DNA of 64,000 bases from an uncultured Winogradskyella sp. (GCF_947495255.1 NZ_CANLYI010000003.1:186001-250000), one strand, 5' to 3'; positions 33,312 to 45,179 are shown, counted from the stretch's first letter. Notes: generated by a model from the letters alone, not told the origin. Program-made: numbers and translations.

Positions 33312-34991
33312 ATGGCACAAAAACCAAGCATCCCAAAAGGTACAAGAGATTTTAACGCAGGAGACGTAGCAAAACGTTCTTATATTATGGAAACCATAAA
33401 AGAACAATTTCAAATTTTTGGATTTCAACCTATAGAAACACCAAGTTTTGAGAACTCGGATACCTTAATGGGAAAATATGGAGATGAAGGTGATCGCTTG
33501 ATATTTAAAATTTTAAATAGTGGAGATTATTTGAAAGACTTAAAAAATAGTGTAGCTAATTCAGCTATCATAAATATTTATTTTTCAGAAATTATAGATT
33601 CATTGGAGTCATTTATAAAGGGTGAAGAGAATTTGAGTTATGATGAGTTTTTAGAAAGTATTCTTGCTTTATATAAAGAAATTGATATTGTTGAAAAGAA
33701 AATATTAAAGGACTTTTTTATTGAAAGAGAAGATACCATTCTTAATTTTTTTAATGAGAATAAAAATATTGATACAGTTGAATCATTTTCGAATCAGATA
33801 GAATTTAAACGAGGTATTTATTTATCCTTTTACAAAATTTATATAAATCATTTAGATTTATTAAATTCTTCAAAAGCAGCTGGTAAGATTTCAGAAAAAG
33901 CATTACGTTACGACCTTACAGTACCTTTCGCACGTTACGTTGTGCAAAATCAAAACGATATAGAATTTCCGTTTAAACGTTATCAAATACAGCCCGTTTG
34001 GAGAGCAGACCGTCCGCAAAAAGGAAGGTTTAGAGAGTTTTTTCAATGTGATGCAGATGTGGTAGGTTCTAAATCTTTGTTTCAAGAAGTAGAATTTGTT
34101 CAACTTTATGATGCCGTATTTTCAGCTTTAAAATTAAAAGGCGTTACTATTAAAATCAATAACCGTAAAATCCTATCTGGTATTGCTGAAGTCATAGGAG
34201 CACAAGATAAATTGATTGATTTCACTGTTGCTTTAGATAAGTTAGATAAAATAGGCGAGGAGAAGGTAAAAGAAGAAATGCGAGGTAAAGGTATTTCTGA
34301 AGATGGTATTTCTAAACTTCAACCTTTGTTTACGCTGAAAGGTGATTTTGGAAATCAAATAGAAAGTTTAAAATCTATTTTAAGTACTTCTGAAATTGGA
34401 TTAAAAGGAATTGAAGAATTAGAATTTATAAACACAGCTATTTCAAGCTTAAAACTAAAAACAGCAACGCTACAACTCGATGTTACTTTAGCAAGAGGTT
34501 TAAATTATTATACAGGTGCTATTTTTGAAGTCTCTGCACCAGAAGGCGTGAAAATGGGATCCATTGGAGGAGGAGGTCGTTACGATGATCTTACTGGAAT
34601 TTTTGGCCTTAAGGATATGAGTGGTGTAGGTATTAGTTTTGGTTTAGATCGTATTTATTTAGTGTTAGAAGAATTGAATTTGTTTCCGGATACTATTACA
34701 GATTCTACAAAAGTATTGTTTATTAATTTTGGCGATAAAGAAGCTATGTACAGTTTAGGAGCTGTAACGCAATTGAGAGAAGATGGTATTAAAGCAGAGC
34801 TATTTCCAGATGCCGCAATTTCAGGTAAACAAAAGAAAAAACAAATGAATTATGCGAACCGTCGTAACATTCCGTTTGTAGTTTTAGTTGGTGAAGAGGA
34901 ATTAAATTCGGGTGTTTTTACATTAAAAAACATGACTACTGGAGAGCAAAATACAGTTGCGCTGCCTGAACTGACTAACCTATTAAAATAA
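33312..34991 (+). CDS. hisS: Histidyl-tRNA synthetase with an insertion of about 115 residues
   Basis: 559 residues; typical Bacteroidota HisRS has about 450-460. Class II motif 1 lies at 30-60; motif 2 is around [28 protein letters not shown]; the His-specific motifs are [15 protein letters not shown] and [12 protein letters not shown]; then motif 3 [10 protein letters not shown] and the anticodon domain. The extra part, about residues 76-190 (33537-33881), sits between SGDYLK and [15 protein letters not shown] where relatives usually have 20-30 residues. It is helical, acidic and unusually AT-rich. The reading frame stays open and all catalytic motifs are intact. Confidence 0.95.
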   Translation: MAQKPSIPKGTRDFNAGDVAKRSYIMETIKEQFQIFGFQPIETPSFENSDTLMGKYGDEGDRLIFKILNSGDYLKDLKNSVANSAIINIYFSEIIDSLESFIKGEENLSYDEFLESILALYKEIDIVEKKILKDFFIEREDTILNFFNENKNIDTVESFSNQIEFKRGIYLSFYKIYINHLDLLNSSKAAGKISEKALRYDLTVPFARYVVQNQNDIEFPFKRYQIQPVWRADRPQKGRFREFFQCDADVVGSKSLFQEVEFVQLYDAVFSALKLKGVTIKINNRKILSGIAEVIGAQDKLIDFTVALDKLDKIGEEKVKEEMRGKGISEDGISKLQPLFTLKGDFGNQIESLKSILSTSEIGLKGIEELEFINTAISSLKLKTATLQLDVTLARGLNYYTGAIFEVSAPEGVKMGSIGGGGRYDDLTGIFGLKDMSGVGISFGLDRIYLVLEELNLFPDTITDSTKVLFINFGDKEAMYSLGAVTQLREDGIKAELFPDAAISGKQKKKQMNYANRRNIPFVVLVGEEELNSGVFTLKNMTTGEQNTVALPELTNLLK

Positions 34992-35027
34992 AGAAAGTCT
35001 CAATTGTTTTACAATTGAGACTTTCTT
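34991..35027. terminator. Hairpin at the end of hisS
   Basis: Perfect 17-base arms (AAGAAAGTCTCAATTGT and its complement) with a TTT loop begin right at the last base of hisS. There is no long T run after it, so it may act as a terminator on the plus strand or as an RNA-stabilising 3' end. Confidence 0.7.
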
Positions 35028-35200
35028 ACCAACTAACTTATACAAAATAAACAATAAGTCTATAATCTGATTTTATTTTACTTGTGTTCTAAAATAAAGC
35101 TGTGGCAAAGGCTGTGCTTGAACTTTATTGTTTTACAGGCAAAATATTATTTGAATTATGTAAGACTCATTTTAGCATTTATTCGGTATAAAACAATTTA

Positions 35201-38200
35201 TTATTCTATTATAATTTTTTTAGTTACTAAAGAACCAGTTTTGGTTTTAAGTTTAATAAAGTAAGTTCCAAAACTGATATTTTTTATTTCGTATTCTGAA
35301 TAGTCATTTAGGGGAATATCATCATTTGTATAAACCGATTGTCCTAGCATGTTATATAAAGTGAATGACTTAATAGCTGTGTAATTAGGATTAACAATCA
35401 CGATTTTGTCAATGCTATTGGAGTACAAGATATCAATACTTGTTGCAATGTTATCTTCAATACCTAAAGCATCAGCCGCAGTATCAAAAGTAATTTCAAA
35501 ACGGTTTAGATGTTCACCTGCAGATAAGATGACGTCGTAATTACTAGCTCTTAAATCGTGATAAATTTCTAATTCATTATCATGTAAATACACATTAAAA
35601 TCATTTGGTACATTTTCTAGTTCGTCTATGTTTATAGTATTTGTGCCAGCTGTATTTGTTTTAATTCCTAATGGATAAATGGCAGAGGTTTCGGCATTAT
35701 TACTTCCTTGTATAATGAAGGCTTGGTCATTAATTGTCCAGTACATATCATCAACCTGATCTTCGTTTAATAAACCATCATAAGCCCAATCGACATCTTG
35801 AGTTGCATTCTCGTCAATAGTTAATAATAACTGGCGTTTTATGGTGTTTACAGAGTTGAAGCCTATTCTAAATTTCATTCTAAGATCTTCCTCTTCAATA
35901 TCACCATCAGTTCCTCCAATACTTGGGGTTGTATTTGTAAGTTCACTTCTCATAAAAACAGAAGTGCTATTTTCTTTTTTGAATATACGTTGACCATTGT
36001 TGAAATTAATGGTTCCTGAATTTTCTCCAATAACAAAGAAACCTTGACCTACAGGAATATAACGACCTGGTTTTTTTGTAGGTGTGCCACCTGAAGCAAT
36101 ATCAGGATGATTATCTGCTTTATAAGCGGCAGCAACAGCACCTGAATAATTGTAAGTAGCATAACCACCTTGGTATTCTTGAGAAAGATGAGAACCGCCT
36201 CCCCAATGTTCCCAGAAATAAAGTGTTCCACTAATTAATGGAGAACCATCTGACATTGTTGTATCGTCAAAACTTAGTTCTAGACCATTGTCACTTATAA
36301 ATTTGTCTGCATCAATAGCTGATGGGTAAGGGTTTCCTACCAAATAATCGTTATTTGCAGCCAAAGTAAGATTAATGTCTCCATTGTTAGGTTGACCAGA
36401 AAAAACATAGTTTTGAGGAGTTGTAATAGAACCAGAACCTGGACCTTTCATTGTAAAACCTTCTCCAGGATATATTTTTCCTGTTTTTCTGACGTGTTGC
36501 CAAGAAGAATAATCACCACTTGTGTGGTTAGCAAATTTCCATATCCAATAATCTGCAATTTTAATAGGGCTTGTTGCTGCACCATCATATCCAGAGGATG
36601 AAAAGTTAATCGCTGCTGGCGCTTCTGCATTGGTACCATCTAGCATAACGTCGGTAATTCTAAAATTTAATGCTGTAGAGTTTTGACGTTTTACGGGCGA
36701 TGACCAATAATTGTAGGTATATGTATCTGAGGTGCCTTGCTGATCACGTTCAATTTTACCTTTACTTGTGTCATCAAACATACTATCTTCTCCTTGTATA
36801 AGTTGAGATTCGCCTTCAAGGTCAATAAAACCATCGAGTTTTAAATACCAAGATACATTAAGCTCAGAATCGTTAGTGACATTGTATTCTATAGGATTAT
36901 TGCTCGCATCCTTTTCGTCTATAATTAACCCTAAATGCTTTTGTCTGTTATTAAAAGTAACGTCATTGTGCTGCACTTTTATAATAGACCAATCATAAGC
37001 TATTGCATCTTCTCCATCAATACCATCGGAAGCTATAGTAACAGCATCTGCGAGATTGCCAACTTGCTGTGTAATAAACGGCATTGGTGCAGATTGAGTA
37101 TCAATTTGTTTAATATTAAATAGTTGGGCTCCTACACCAGTATCAATAGATGATGTGGTTAAATTGTCTGTAATAGCACCTTTAATATTGTCTAAACGGT
37201 AATATTTTATAAGATTAGACCATGCTAAAGGAATGATATGGTCTTTGTCAATAAAGTTTGTTACCTCTCTTGGAATTACCTTACCAATTATGTTAGTACC
37301 ATTAGATTCTATTTCTTGATAAACAATTTTTTGAATTTCATTATCAGAAAGAGCTTTGTTAAAAAGTCTCACTTCGTCTATATGACCTTTAAAAAACCAA
37401 GGAGTTGTATTATGGTCTCTTCTCCCAATATAAAAAGGTGTTGTGTCTGTATTCAGATTACCCGTTACTGATCGGCTTCTAACGTTTTCTCCATTAACAT
37501 AAATGTTAAGGTTTTCTGTGATGCTACTGTAAGTCGCAGCAATATGAACCCATTTATCAGTAGGTAAGGGTACGGTGTAAAACAAATTAGTTGAGTTTGC
37601 TCTAACCAATAAGCGCTTGTTGCCGAGTAGCCTAAAGTAAAAGTTATTCTGACCAAATATCACCTGATTACCAATTCCCGAAGGATCAATTTTTATCCAT
37701 CCCATTAATGAACTTTCTTGCCAATTGCTTATTAAAGGTTCATCTTGGATGTAATCATTTCTACCATCAAAATAGAGTTGAAGTTTTCCATCTAAATCTC
37801 TAGGAGAGCCAAATAGCGTGTGGTCTGTATCGAAATTATCCAATAACCCATCACCATCCGTATCGGAATTACCGTCAATTATACCATCATTATTGGTGTC
37901 TAAACTAGCGTAAAGTGTATTTGCGATATCAAAGGTACTAGTTACATTGTTATAGGTATCTATATAATCTGGTAAACCATCGTTATCAGTATCTATAACA
38001 TAAGATGCAAAATCAGTACCTTGATTTGAGTTGCCATAACCTGCAGACATATCTGAGCCATTATTATAGTCATAGATATCTAAAATTCCATCCGCAAAGT
38101 ATTCTAATACACCATCAGAGTTAAAATCTTTTTCTCTTACAGCATCAGTATCTGGCCCATCACCTACACCATCACCATCAATATCACCATCACCATTTTG

Positions 38201-40141
38201 AAAATTTGCATCAGCAGAATTTCCTGCTCCAGATTCGTCCACATCAAAAATACTGTCATTATCACTATCTAAATCGAGATAATTAGGTACACCATCATTA
38301 TCAGAATCTAAGGGAGTTGCACTTTCTGTAGCATCATGCATACCATTGTTATTAGTATCTACCATTGTTGAAATAACACCAGAGCCATTAGTGAATGAAC
38401 CATAACCGGCTTCAACAGCATCAGGTATTCCATCATTATCACTGTCTAAATCAAAAACATTAGCAATACCATCGTTATCAGTATCACATAAGGTTTGTGT
38501 AATATCTATATCATCTATCGCTAAATCGTTTCCAAATCCTCCTAATTGATTGTTATAAAAGAATACATTAAATTCACTCACAGGAAAAGTAAGATTAGCC
38601 GTGAAATTATGCCAGCTAGCTGCAGGATTACCATTTATAGAAGGTGGAATGTCGCCTGTGGTAATAGCAGCAAGTAGATTATTGTCTAAATCTCTAAACT
38701 CAACTTTAATTTGTGGTCGTAACCTCCCATTAATTCCTGGGGCTGATGTGGTATCTAAATTTAAAACCCAAAAACTATAAGTAACCGGTACATTAGGTAA
38801 TGCGCCAACAATACTTGCAGTATAAAAAACACCTGGATCTATGGCTGCATTAAACATTGCCATTCTACCATTTGTGTCGCCTGGTGTGTGATCTTCTCCT
38901 GTATACCAATATTGATCAGCCCAAGAGGCAACCTCTTCGTTTGGTGTATCATTATGTCCATCACCATCAGCTGCTTTATAATATACAGTGTATTTTCCGT
39001 CGCCAAGATCAGCGTTGCCGTCACAACTGCCAGAACCGTCTTCATAGCAATAGGTAGTGAGTGCATCGTAAGTTGTATTAATTTGTGTTCTATTTCCTGC
39101 ACCGAAAGTTTCTTTAAGGAACTTATAGTTTGTAGAAACTGATATATTAGAATTTTTACAGGCTAATTCTTCTTCAAAATCTGGAATTCCATCATTATCA
39201 TCATCGCTATCATCATTGTCTAAAATGCCATCACCATCACTATCAAAGAAATTGATTGTTGCTTCGGCTTGCAGTTTAAAAGTAAATGGATTCTCGTCGG
39301 CATCATTATTGTTGATAGTTACTGTAGTTGCAGAAATACCAGAAGATATAGAGTTAAACTTAATTGAAAACGTTGTTGTTCCGTTTGCGGATATGTTGGT
39401 TGAGTATGGCGTTCCAACTATGGAAAAATCAGTTGTGTTACTCAGACTTATGCCCGAAATAGATAAAGTAGAATTACCAGAGTTTTTAATTGTAAACGCT
39501 TTAGTGATTGTTGTATTAACTGCAACAGAGCCAAAATCGGTGCCGTTTAAAGTTTGTGCAGAAGTGCTGCCATCTGCAATATCGTTAGAAGATCCGCTAA
39601 CATTTATTTCTGGTGTACTGGGATAACCAGTAATAACAATATTATCAATGTACATTTCTCGCCAAGCAGAGTTCGTTCGGATTCTAAATTTTGAATTTGC
39701 AGAAAACGAATAGGTACTATTATCTATTAATATATGTGCAGAATAATTGATGTAATTATCGTAATCAGGAAATTGATAATATCCTATTTGTGTCCAACTT
39801 GAACCACCATTGTTAGAATATTCTACAAAATAATGCTGATGCCACCAGAAGTTATTAAACCTAAAGTCGAAAGCTATAGAAGCTGTACCGTAAGGTGTTA
39901 GGTTAATACTATTTGAGTAAGTCGAAGAGTTACTTCCAGAATCATATTGGAGTTTAACACCTTTACCTGAGCCAATTGGAGTGGAGTTAGATAAAAAGGC
40001 ATTAGAACCACCATCATTCCAGTTTCCCCAACCAGAACTAAAGTTGTCTGTAGTTAGTGTTGTTTGTGCTGATATACAGTAGCTAAAAACTATAAACGAG
40101 CAAAATAATGCGCGCTTCAAAATATTGACCGTGCTGATCAT
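35201..40141 (-). CDS. Giant T9SS cargo protein with TSP3 repeats and a LamG domain
   Basis: 1646 residues with signal peptide. Order: a MAM/jelly-roll-like N-terminus (about 25-170); an ASPM/HYDIN-type repeat (about 174-294, the SVAVNTTITKAFTIKNSG pattern); thrombospondin type 3-like Ca-binding repeats (297-340 and 550-780, many D-x-DxDG/N units such as DSDGDGILDN), with a sugar-binding-like beta domain between (about 350-545); a LamG/concanavalin domain (about 784-937); a large beta region; and a T9SS type A tail (about 1560-1646). Secreted and surface-attached. LamG plus TSP3 suggests adhesion or glycan binding. No catalytic motif seen. Confidence 0.9.
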   Translation of the reverse strand: MISTVNILKRALFCSFIVFSYCISAQTTLTTDNFSSGWGNWNDGGSNAFLSNSTPIGSGKGVKLQYDSGSNSSTYSNSINLTPYGTASIAFDFRFNNFWWHQHYFVEYSNNGGSSWTQIGYYQFPDYDNYINYSAHILIDNSTYSFSANSKFRIRTNSAWREMYIDNIVITGYPSTPEINVSGSSNDIADGSTSAQTLNGTDFGSVAVNTTITKAFTIKNSGNSTLSISGISLSNTTDFSIVGTPYSTNISANGTTTFSIKFNSISSGISATTVTINNNDADENPFTFKLQAEATINFFDSDGDGILDNDDSDDDNDGIPDFEEELACKNSNISVSTNYKFLKETFGAGNRTQINTTYDALTTYCYEDGSGSCDGNADLGDGKYTVYYKAADGDGHNDTPNEEVASWADQYWYTGEDHTPGDTNGRMAMFNAAIDPGVFYTASIVGALPNVPVTYSFWVLNLDTTSAPGINGRLRPQIKVEFRDLDNNLLAAITTGDIPPSINGNPAASWHNFTANLTFPVSEFNVFFYNNQLGGFGNDLAIDDIDITQTLCDTDNDGIANVFDLDSDNDGIPDAVEAGYGSFTNGSGVISTMVDTNNNGMHDATESATPLDSDNDGVPNYLDLDSDNDSIFDVDESGAGNSADANFQNGDGDIDGDGVGDGPDTDAVREKDFNSDGVLEYFADGILDIYDYNNGSDMSAGYGNSNQGTDFASYVIDTDNDGLPDYIDTYNNVTSTFDIANTLYASLDTNNDGIIDGNSDTDGDGLLDNFDTDHTLFGSPRDLDGKLQLYFDGRNDYIQDEPLISNWQESSLMGWIKIDPSGIGNQVIFGQNNFYFRLLGNKRLLVRANSTNLFYTVPLPTDKWVHIAATYSSITENLNIYVNGENVRSRSVTGNLNTDTTPFYIGRRDHNTTPWFFKGHIDEVRLFNKALSDNEIQKIVYQEIESNGTNIIGKVIPREVTNFIDKDHIIPLAWSNLIKYYRLDNIKGAITDNLTTSSIDTGVGAQLFNIKQIDTQSAPMPFITQQVGNLADAVTIASDGIDGEDAIAYDWSIIKVQHNDVTFNNRQKHLGLIIDEKDASNNPIEYNVTNDSELNVSWYLKLDGFIDLEGESQLIQGEDSMFDDTSKGKIERDQQGTSDTYTYNYWSSPVKRQNSTALNFRITDVMLDGTNAEAPAAINFSSSGYDGAATSPIKIADYWIWKFANHTSGDYSSWQHVRKTGKIYPGEGFTMKGPGSGSITTPQNYVFSGQPNNGDINLTLAANNDYLVGNPYPSAIDADKFISDNGLELSFDDTTMSDGSPLISGTLYFWEHWGGGSHLSQEYQGGYATYNYSGAVAAAYKADNHPDIASGGTPTKKPGRYIPVGQGFFVIGENSGTINFNNGQRIFKKENSTSVFMRSELTNTTPSIGGTDGDIEEEDLRMKFRIGFNSVNTIKRQLLLTIDENATQDVDWAYDGLLNEDQVDDMYWTINDQAFIIQGSNNAETSAIYPLGIKTNTAGTNTINIDELENVPNDFNVYLHDNELEIYHDLRASNYDVILSAGEHLNRFEITFDTAADALGIEDNIATSIDILYSNSIDKIVIVNPNYTAIKSFTLYNMLGQSVYTNDDIPLNDYSEYEIKNISFGTYFIKLKTKTGSLVTKKIIIE

Positions 40142-41187
<1,046 letters not shown>

Positions 41188-41769
41188 GAGATATTCAGTA
41201 TATACGAATTCACGTTTTAGTAATTTGAACTCATTTTTGAGTAAAAAAAGTATAATCACCTCTTAAAAAACGACTTAAAACCGTCTAATTTTTCTAATAT
41301 ATTTCATAATTACACTGACGTTAAAACTTAAATCGTGGTTGAAATCACTAAAATTGACGAAATGACGATAATTTATGTAAGAAAATAACACAAGTGATTT
41401 ATTTTATTTTTGTATGTATTTTATTACAAAATCAAGTTTCCTATTATTTTTGTTTCAGCGCGCTAAAAATTCTAATTTATCGAAATAATTCTTAAAATTA
41501 TATTTAATTTCAATGGTAAGGTTAGTCCTCGTTTTTATAAATTTTTAGGGTATTAATCGCACAATGTTATTCAAATTTTATCATTGAAATGGTAATAAGC
41601 TTTTAAGCTAATTTTAATGATGTAGCTTACAAAATTAACTTTTGAATTATCCTACAAATACGTTTGTTTTTAATCGAAAGAATACACTATTAATTCATCG
41701 AAATTTTAAAATAAATATCTGATAGTTAGGAATTAATACGTTACTTGCGAATCCCTAATCTTATTAAAC
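41188..41769. other. Long AT-rich spacer upstream of the T9SS gene pair
   Basis: 582 bases with stops in all frames. Two -7-like boxes, TATTTTTG at 41405-41412 and at 41445-41452, lie about 360 and 320 bases before the ATG at 41770 without a good -33 partner. ATTTCAATG (41507-41515) and CATTGAAAT (41582-41590) form an inverted pair. A long untranslated leader is possible. Confidence 0.5.
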
Positions 41770-43347
41770 ATGAAAATCATTTACCCTACGCTGTTAGCGC
41801 TGGTTTTTGGTGTAAGCACCAATGCTCAAGATCTAACAAGTACAATGCACGTTAGTGCAGGTACATCAGTCTACGTGTCGTCAGCGACAACCGTTTCTGC
41901 TGAACAAATCAATTTAAAATCAACCTCTAATCGTTTTTCCACATTATATCTCAATGAGGACTTAGATGCGTCACTCATCGTTAATTACGATCGCTATGTG
42001 AATGTCATCGGTTCTTCGGGGCAAAATGGTGGCAACGATTTAATCTCCATGCCAGTAAAGGCCTCAGGAACTGTTACGGTGAGTGATTTTTTAAACTACA
42101 CAGATGGTACAACTGCCAATGCTTTGGTCATTCCGAGTTCACCTTCAGTGACAACGCTTTATGCTTTTGGACCTTATAGTAATACCACGCAGAATTATAT
42201 AAATTATAACACAGCAACAGATGCTAGTATAGAACTTAAAAGAGGTGCTGGTTATAGAGCTGCAAGTTACACTGGGCAAACAGTACGCTTTACAGGTACA
42301 GTATCTACAGTAACGGAAACGGTAGATATTACTACGGATACCAACCGATGGAATTTGGTAGGTAATCCTTACCCAACATATATAAATTCCCTTCAGTTTT
42401 TATCTCAAAACTCAGCGGTTTTAGATCCAGATGCAACTGCAATTTACGGTTATAATAGTGGTACTAATGTTAGTGTTGGTCCAGGTTCTTTTGGGAATTT
42501 TACAGTTATTAATAACTTAACGAATAGCAGTGTAAACATTTCTCCTGGTCAAGGGTTTTTAGTAGCAAATAACCCTAGTAATGCTACTGGTCAAATAAGT
42601 TTTACAACGGCAATGCGAACTTTAACAGGTACCGACGATTTTATTTTAGGAAGAAATGCCAGCCAAAATGAAATGTTGCGTTTGCAAGTTGAAAATACTT
42701 CAACAACATATGCCACAGAAATTTACTTCAATGAGAATTCTACCCTTGGATTAGATCCAGGATATGATGCCGCACTTTTTGATGGTTTTAATAACAATTT
42801 AGTATTGTATTCTCATTTAGTAGAAAATAATCTTGGTCGCAGTATGTCCATACAAAGTCTTGGTTTTGATAGCCAGAATGATGTTGTTATTCCTTTGGGT
42901 CTAAAAGCTAATCAAGGAGAAGAAGTTACTTTTAGTATAGAAAATAGTTCATTATCAGATATGTATGATGTGTATTTAGAGGATAACCTCACAAATACAT
43001 TCACATTATTAAATACCAACGATTACAGTATAACACCTAATGCAAATATTGATGGTACTGGACGTTTTTATCTTAGAATAGGAATTCAGTCACTCTCTAT
43101 GGATGACTTGCACAAGGAGAGTTTACAAATTAAAGCAAGCGAGCAAACCGTCTATATCAATGGATTGCTTTTAGCAGATTCGCATGTTTCAATTTACGAC
43201 ATTCAAGGACGTTTAATTTCAACGACATTTCTAAAGGAAGGCTCTAATTCAAATACAATTGAAGCCAATAACCTAAGCAGCGGAATCTACGTCGTTAAGT
43301 TAAAAAATGAAGCGCAAGAACGTACTACTAAAGTAATTCTTCAATAA
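41770..43347 (+). CDS. T9SS type A sorting-domain surface protein
   Basis: 525 residues: signal peptide (to NAQ, about 19), then repeated beta regions common in Bacteroidota surface proteins (LVGNPYPTYINSLQFL is the widespread NPYPSxID-like motif), and the T9SS tail (about 455-525: SLQIKASEQTVYINGLLLADSHVSIYDIQGRL ... NLSSGIYVVKL). Secreted and anchored. Its 113-base spacing to the next gene is compatible with co-transcription. Function not known. Confidence 0.87.
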   Translation: MKIIYPTLLALVFGVSTNAQDLTSTMHVSAGTSVYVSSATTVSAEQINLKSTSNRFSTLYLNEDLDASLIVNYDRYVNVIGSSGQNGGNDLISMPVKASGTVTVSDFLNYTDGTTANALVIPSSPSVTTLYAFGPYSNTTQNYINYNTATDASIELKRGAGYRAASYTGQTVRFTGTVSTVTETVDITTDTNRWNLVGNPYPTYINSLQFLSQNSAVLDPDATAIYGYNSGTNVSVGPGSFGNFTVINNLTNSSVNISPGQGFLVANNPSNATGQISFTTAMRTLTGTDDFILGRNASQNEMLRLQVENTSTTYATEIYFNENSTLGLDPGYDAALFDGFNNNLVLYSHLVENNLGRSMSIQSLGFDSQNDVVIPLGLKANQGEEVTFSIENSSLSDMYDVYLEDNLTNTFTLLNTNDYSITPNANIDGTGRFYLRIGIQSLSMDDLHKESLQIKASEQTVYINGLLLADSHVSIYDIQGRLISTTFLKEGSNSNTIEANNLSSGIYVVKLKNEAQERTTKVILQ

Positions 43348-43460
43348 AAAATCACACATTTTAAATTTATAAGTAATGATGATAATGTAAAAGTTATTAT
43401 CAGGATGCATGATATTCATTGCCATTCCAAATTTTTATTAACCTCTCAATACCCTAACCT

Positions 43461-44906
43461 ATGAGACATTTTAAATTATTAGTATTTAGCCTATTAGTTA
43501 CCGGATTATCCTACGCACAAGTAGGTATCGGTACAGAATCTCCAGACGCGTCGTCTTTATTAGATTTAAGTTCAACATCACAAGGATTGTTAGCTCCAAG
43601 AATGACAACCTTAGAACGTACAGCAATTGCTAGTCCTGCAGAAAGCCTTATGGTTTTCGATACAGATGAAGCTGCTTTTTTCTATTATAATACAGCATCA
43701 ACTTCATGGATTGAATTAGCAAACAATACAAGTGTTAAACGAGATAACTATAAATTAATAAAATCTGAAGCGGATTTAGCGCCAGAATTAGCAGCTGGTG
43801 GTTCTAGTTATTTATTAGATACAAATACATTGTATGAAATAAATGGGACTATAGTATTAACAAATCCTATTAACCTAAATAATGCCTATATCTCCGGACA
43901 AGATGTCGGTGAAGATATACTGACTTCATCTGGTGTTATTTTTGAAGGCAATACAGGCGGAAGTATTAGAAACCTAACTTTAAAAGGCGCAAAAGCTTTT
44001 AATATTACAGGTCCAGGTATAGCATCTAGTTCGTCCCTTATTGTTCAAAATCTTATTGTAGACGGAATGACTACAAGTGTGGGTTCTATTTCTGGTATAG
44101 GCTTATACTTTGGTAATATTAATCAGTATATAAACAATGCAGATGGTATTACGTTTTCAAACATTGGAAATTTATTATTAAATACCCAAGGATGGTTAAG
44201 CAGTAATGAAGGAACTTTTGAAACTTTTACTGGCAACTTCGGGTTTATAGAAAAAGCGAGTGGTTTTAGTACTGTAAATGGTTCAGATGTAGCCTTAGAC
44301 GTTAGTGATCCAAGTCTTAATGTAGGTGAAGCCGTTTTAACAGGAACCGTGTTTTCTGGTACAACATCAAATGCTTCAGGATATATTAATGGCTATAGTA
44401 CAGGATCATACGATGGTTATTATTTTAGTGCAGATTGGACTGTAGATTCTCCAGGGATTCCTTTAGAAAGTGACGCAGTAGCTACAGGAGATATTAATTT
44501 AGATAAAGCAGTAGGTAGTGGAGAATTAACAACTTTTTCGGGTACAAGTACAGCATCTAGAATTAAAGTTGCAGGAACCACGACATCTAATAATTTACTT
44601 CGTTTTACTAGAGATGGTGACAATAAGATTATCTATAAAGGACATAAAACCAGGTATTTTCAAGTAGCTAGTTCTGTGTCTTATCAATCATCTTCTAATT
44701 TTATATTGATTCTATATATTGCTAAAAATGGTGTGGTTATTCCAGAAACTAAAGTTTATGGCTATTACACAGGTTCTGGAATTTTAGCTTTACCGGTTAT
44801 TGGTACAGTAGAATTAGAACAAGATGATTATATAGAGATTTACGCAGAGCGTTATTCTGGATCAGGAAATATGCTAACCGTTTCTTTTAATTTAACGGCT
44901 AGATAA
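43461..44906 (+). CDS. Secreted protein with GIGTxxPDASS N-terminus and C1q/TNF-like C-terminus
   Basis: 481 residues with signal peptide (to YAQ, about 20). The N-terminus AQVGIGTESPDASSLLDLSSTSQGLLAPRM is a module found at the start of many Bacteroidota fibre-like proteins. The middle has beta-helix-like repeats (about 120-270). The last 130 residues (FQVASSVSYQSSSNFILILYIAKNG ... VELEQDDYIEIYAER ... NLTAR) fit a C1q/TNF-like jelly roll, which trimerises in other proteins. No T9SS tail seen. A fibrous surface or filament protein is plausible but not proven. Confidence 0.75.
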   Translation: MRHFKLLVFSLLVTGLSYAQVGIGTESPDASSLLDLSSTSQGLLAPRMTTLERTAIASPAESLMVFDTDEAAFFYYNTASTSWIELANNTSVKRDNYKLIKSEADLAPELAAGGSSYLLDTNTLYEINGTIVLTNPINLNNAYISGQDVGEDILTSSGVIFEGNTGGSIRNLTLKGAKAFNITGPGIASSSSLIVQNLIVDGMTTSVGSISGIGLYFGNINQYINNADGITFSNIGNLLLNTQGWLSSNEGTFETFTGNFGFIEKASGFSTVNGSDVALDVSDPSLNVGEAVLTGTVFSGTTSNASGYINGYSTGSYDGYYFSADWTVDSPGIPLESDAVATGDINLDKAVGSGELTTFSGTSTASRIKVAGTTTSNNLLRFTRDGDNKIIYKGHKTRYFQVASSVSYQSSSNFILILYIAKNGVVIPETKVYGYYTGSGILALPVIGTVELEQDDYIEIYAERYSGSGNMLTVSFNLTAR

Positions 44907-44951
44907 AACAAGGCTTTTAGAGTCTAAACATTTTATTAATTTTTTAAGGTT

Positions 44952-44984
44952 AAAACCTTCAGTCTTTAGATTGAAGGTTTTTTT
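44952..44984 (+). terminator. Terminator after the C1q-like protein gene
   Basis: Arms AAAACCTTCA and TGAAGGTTTT with a 10-base loop and a T run. Confidence 0.85.
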
Positions 44985-45066
44985 ATTTCTAATCAAAATT
45001 TATATGCTACTGTTAAGAGCTTTTTTTAAGCTTTTGCACGTTTAAGCGCACTTCAGTGCAAGGCAT

Positions 45067-45098
45067 AAAAAAGTCCAGCACTTTCGTGCTAGACTTTT
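45067..45098 (-). terminator. Terminator of the tRNA-Met gene
   Basis: Arms AAAAAGTCCAGCAC and GTGCTAGACTTTT (one mismatch) with a 4-base loop, 7 bases past the tRNA. On the minus strand a T run follows. The 60 bases between this and the previous gene's terminator hold only short hairpins. Confidence 0.85.
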
Positions 45099-45105
45099 AC
45101 TCTTG

Positions 45106-45179
45106 TAGCGAGAACGAGATTTGAACTCGTGACCTCTGGGTTATGAATCCAACGCTCTAACCAACTGAGCTACCTCGCC
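45106..45179 (-). tRNA. tRNA-Met (CAT), elongator
   Basis: 74 bases without encoded CCA. It forms a 7-pair acceptor stem (G1-U72 and G7-U66 wobbles), a D-arm GCTC-loop-GAGC, the anticodon loop TTCATAA (CAT) and the T-arm with TTCAAAT. The discriminator is A. It lacks the GGG/CCC anticodon stem of the initiator. tRNA-Ile2 (lysidine) is the only other reading of CAT. Confidence 0.92.

Noticed and set aside
37465-39250. Tandem repeats as a CRISPR array
   Set aside because: Repeat units code for Ca-binding loops with varied DNA sequence and no regular spacers.
38839-39626. Several open frames on both strands inside the giant T9SS gene
   Set aside because: They follow from the repeated Asp/Gly/Asn codons of the TSP3-like repeats. 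The long frame with signal peptide and sorting domain is clearly the real gene.
45106-45179. tRNA-Ile2 (CAT read with lysidine)
   Set aside because: The acceptor stem with wobble pairs and the overall body match bacterial elongator tRNA-Met better. It cannot be fully excluded without identity-element analysis.
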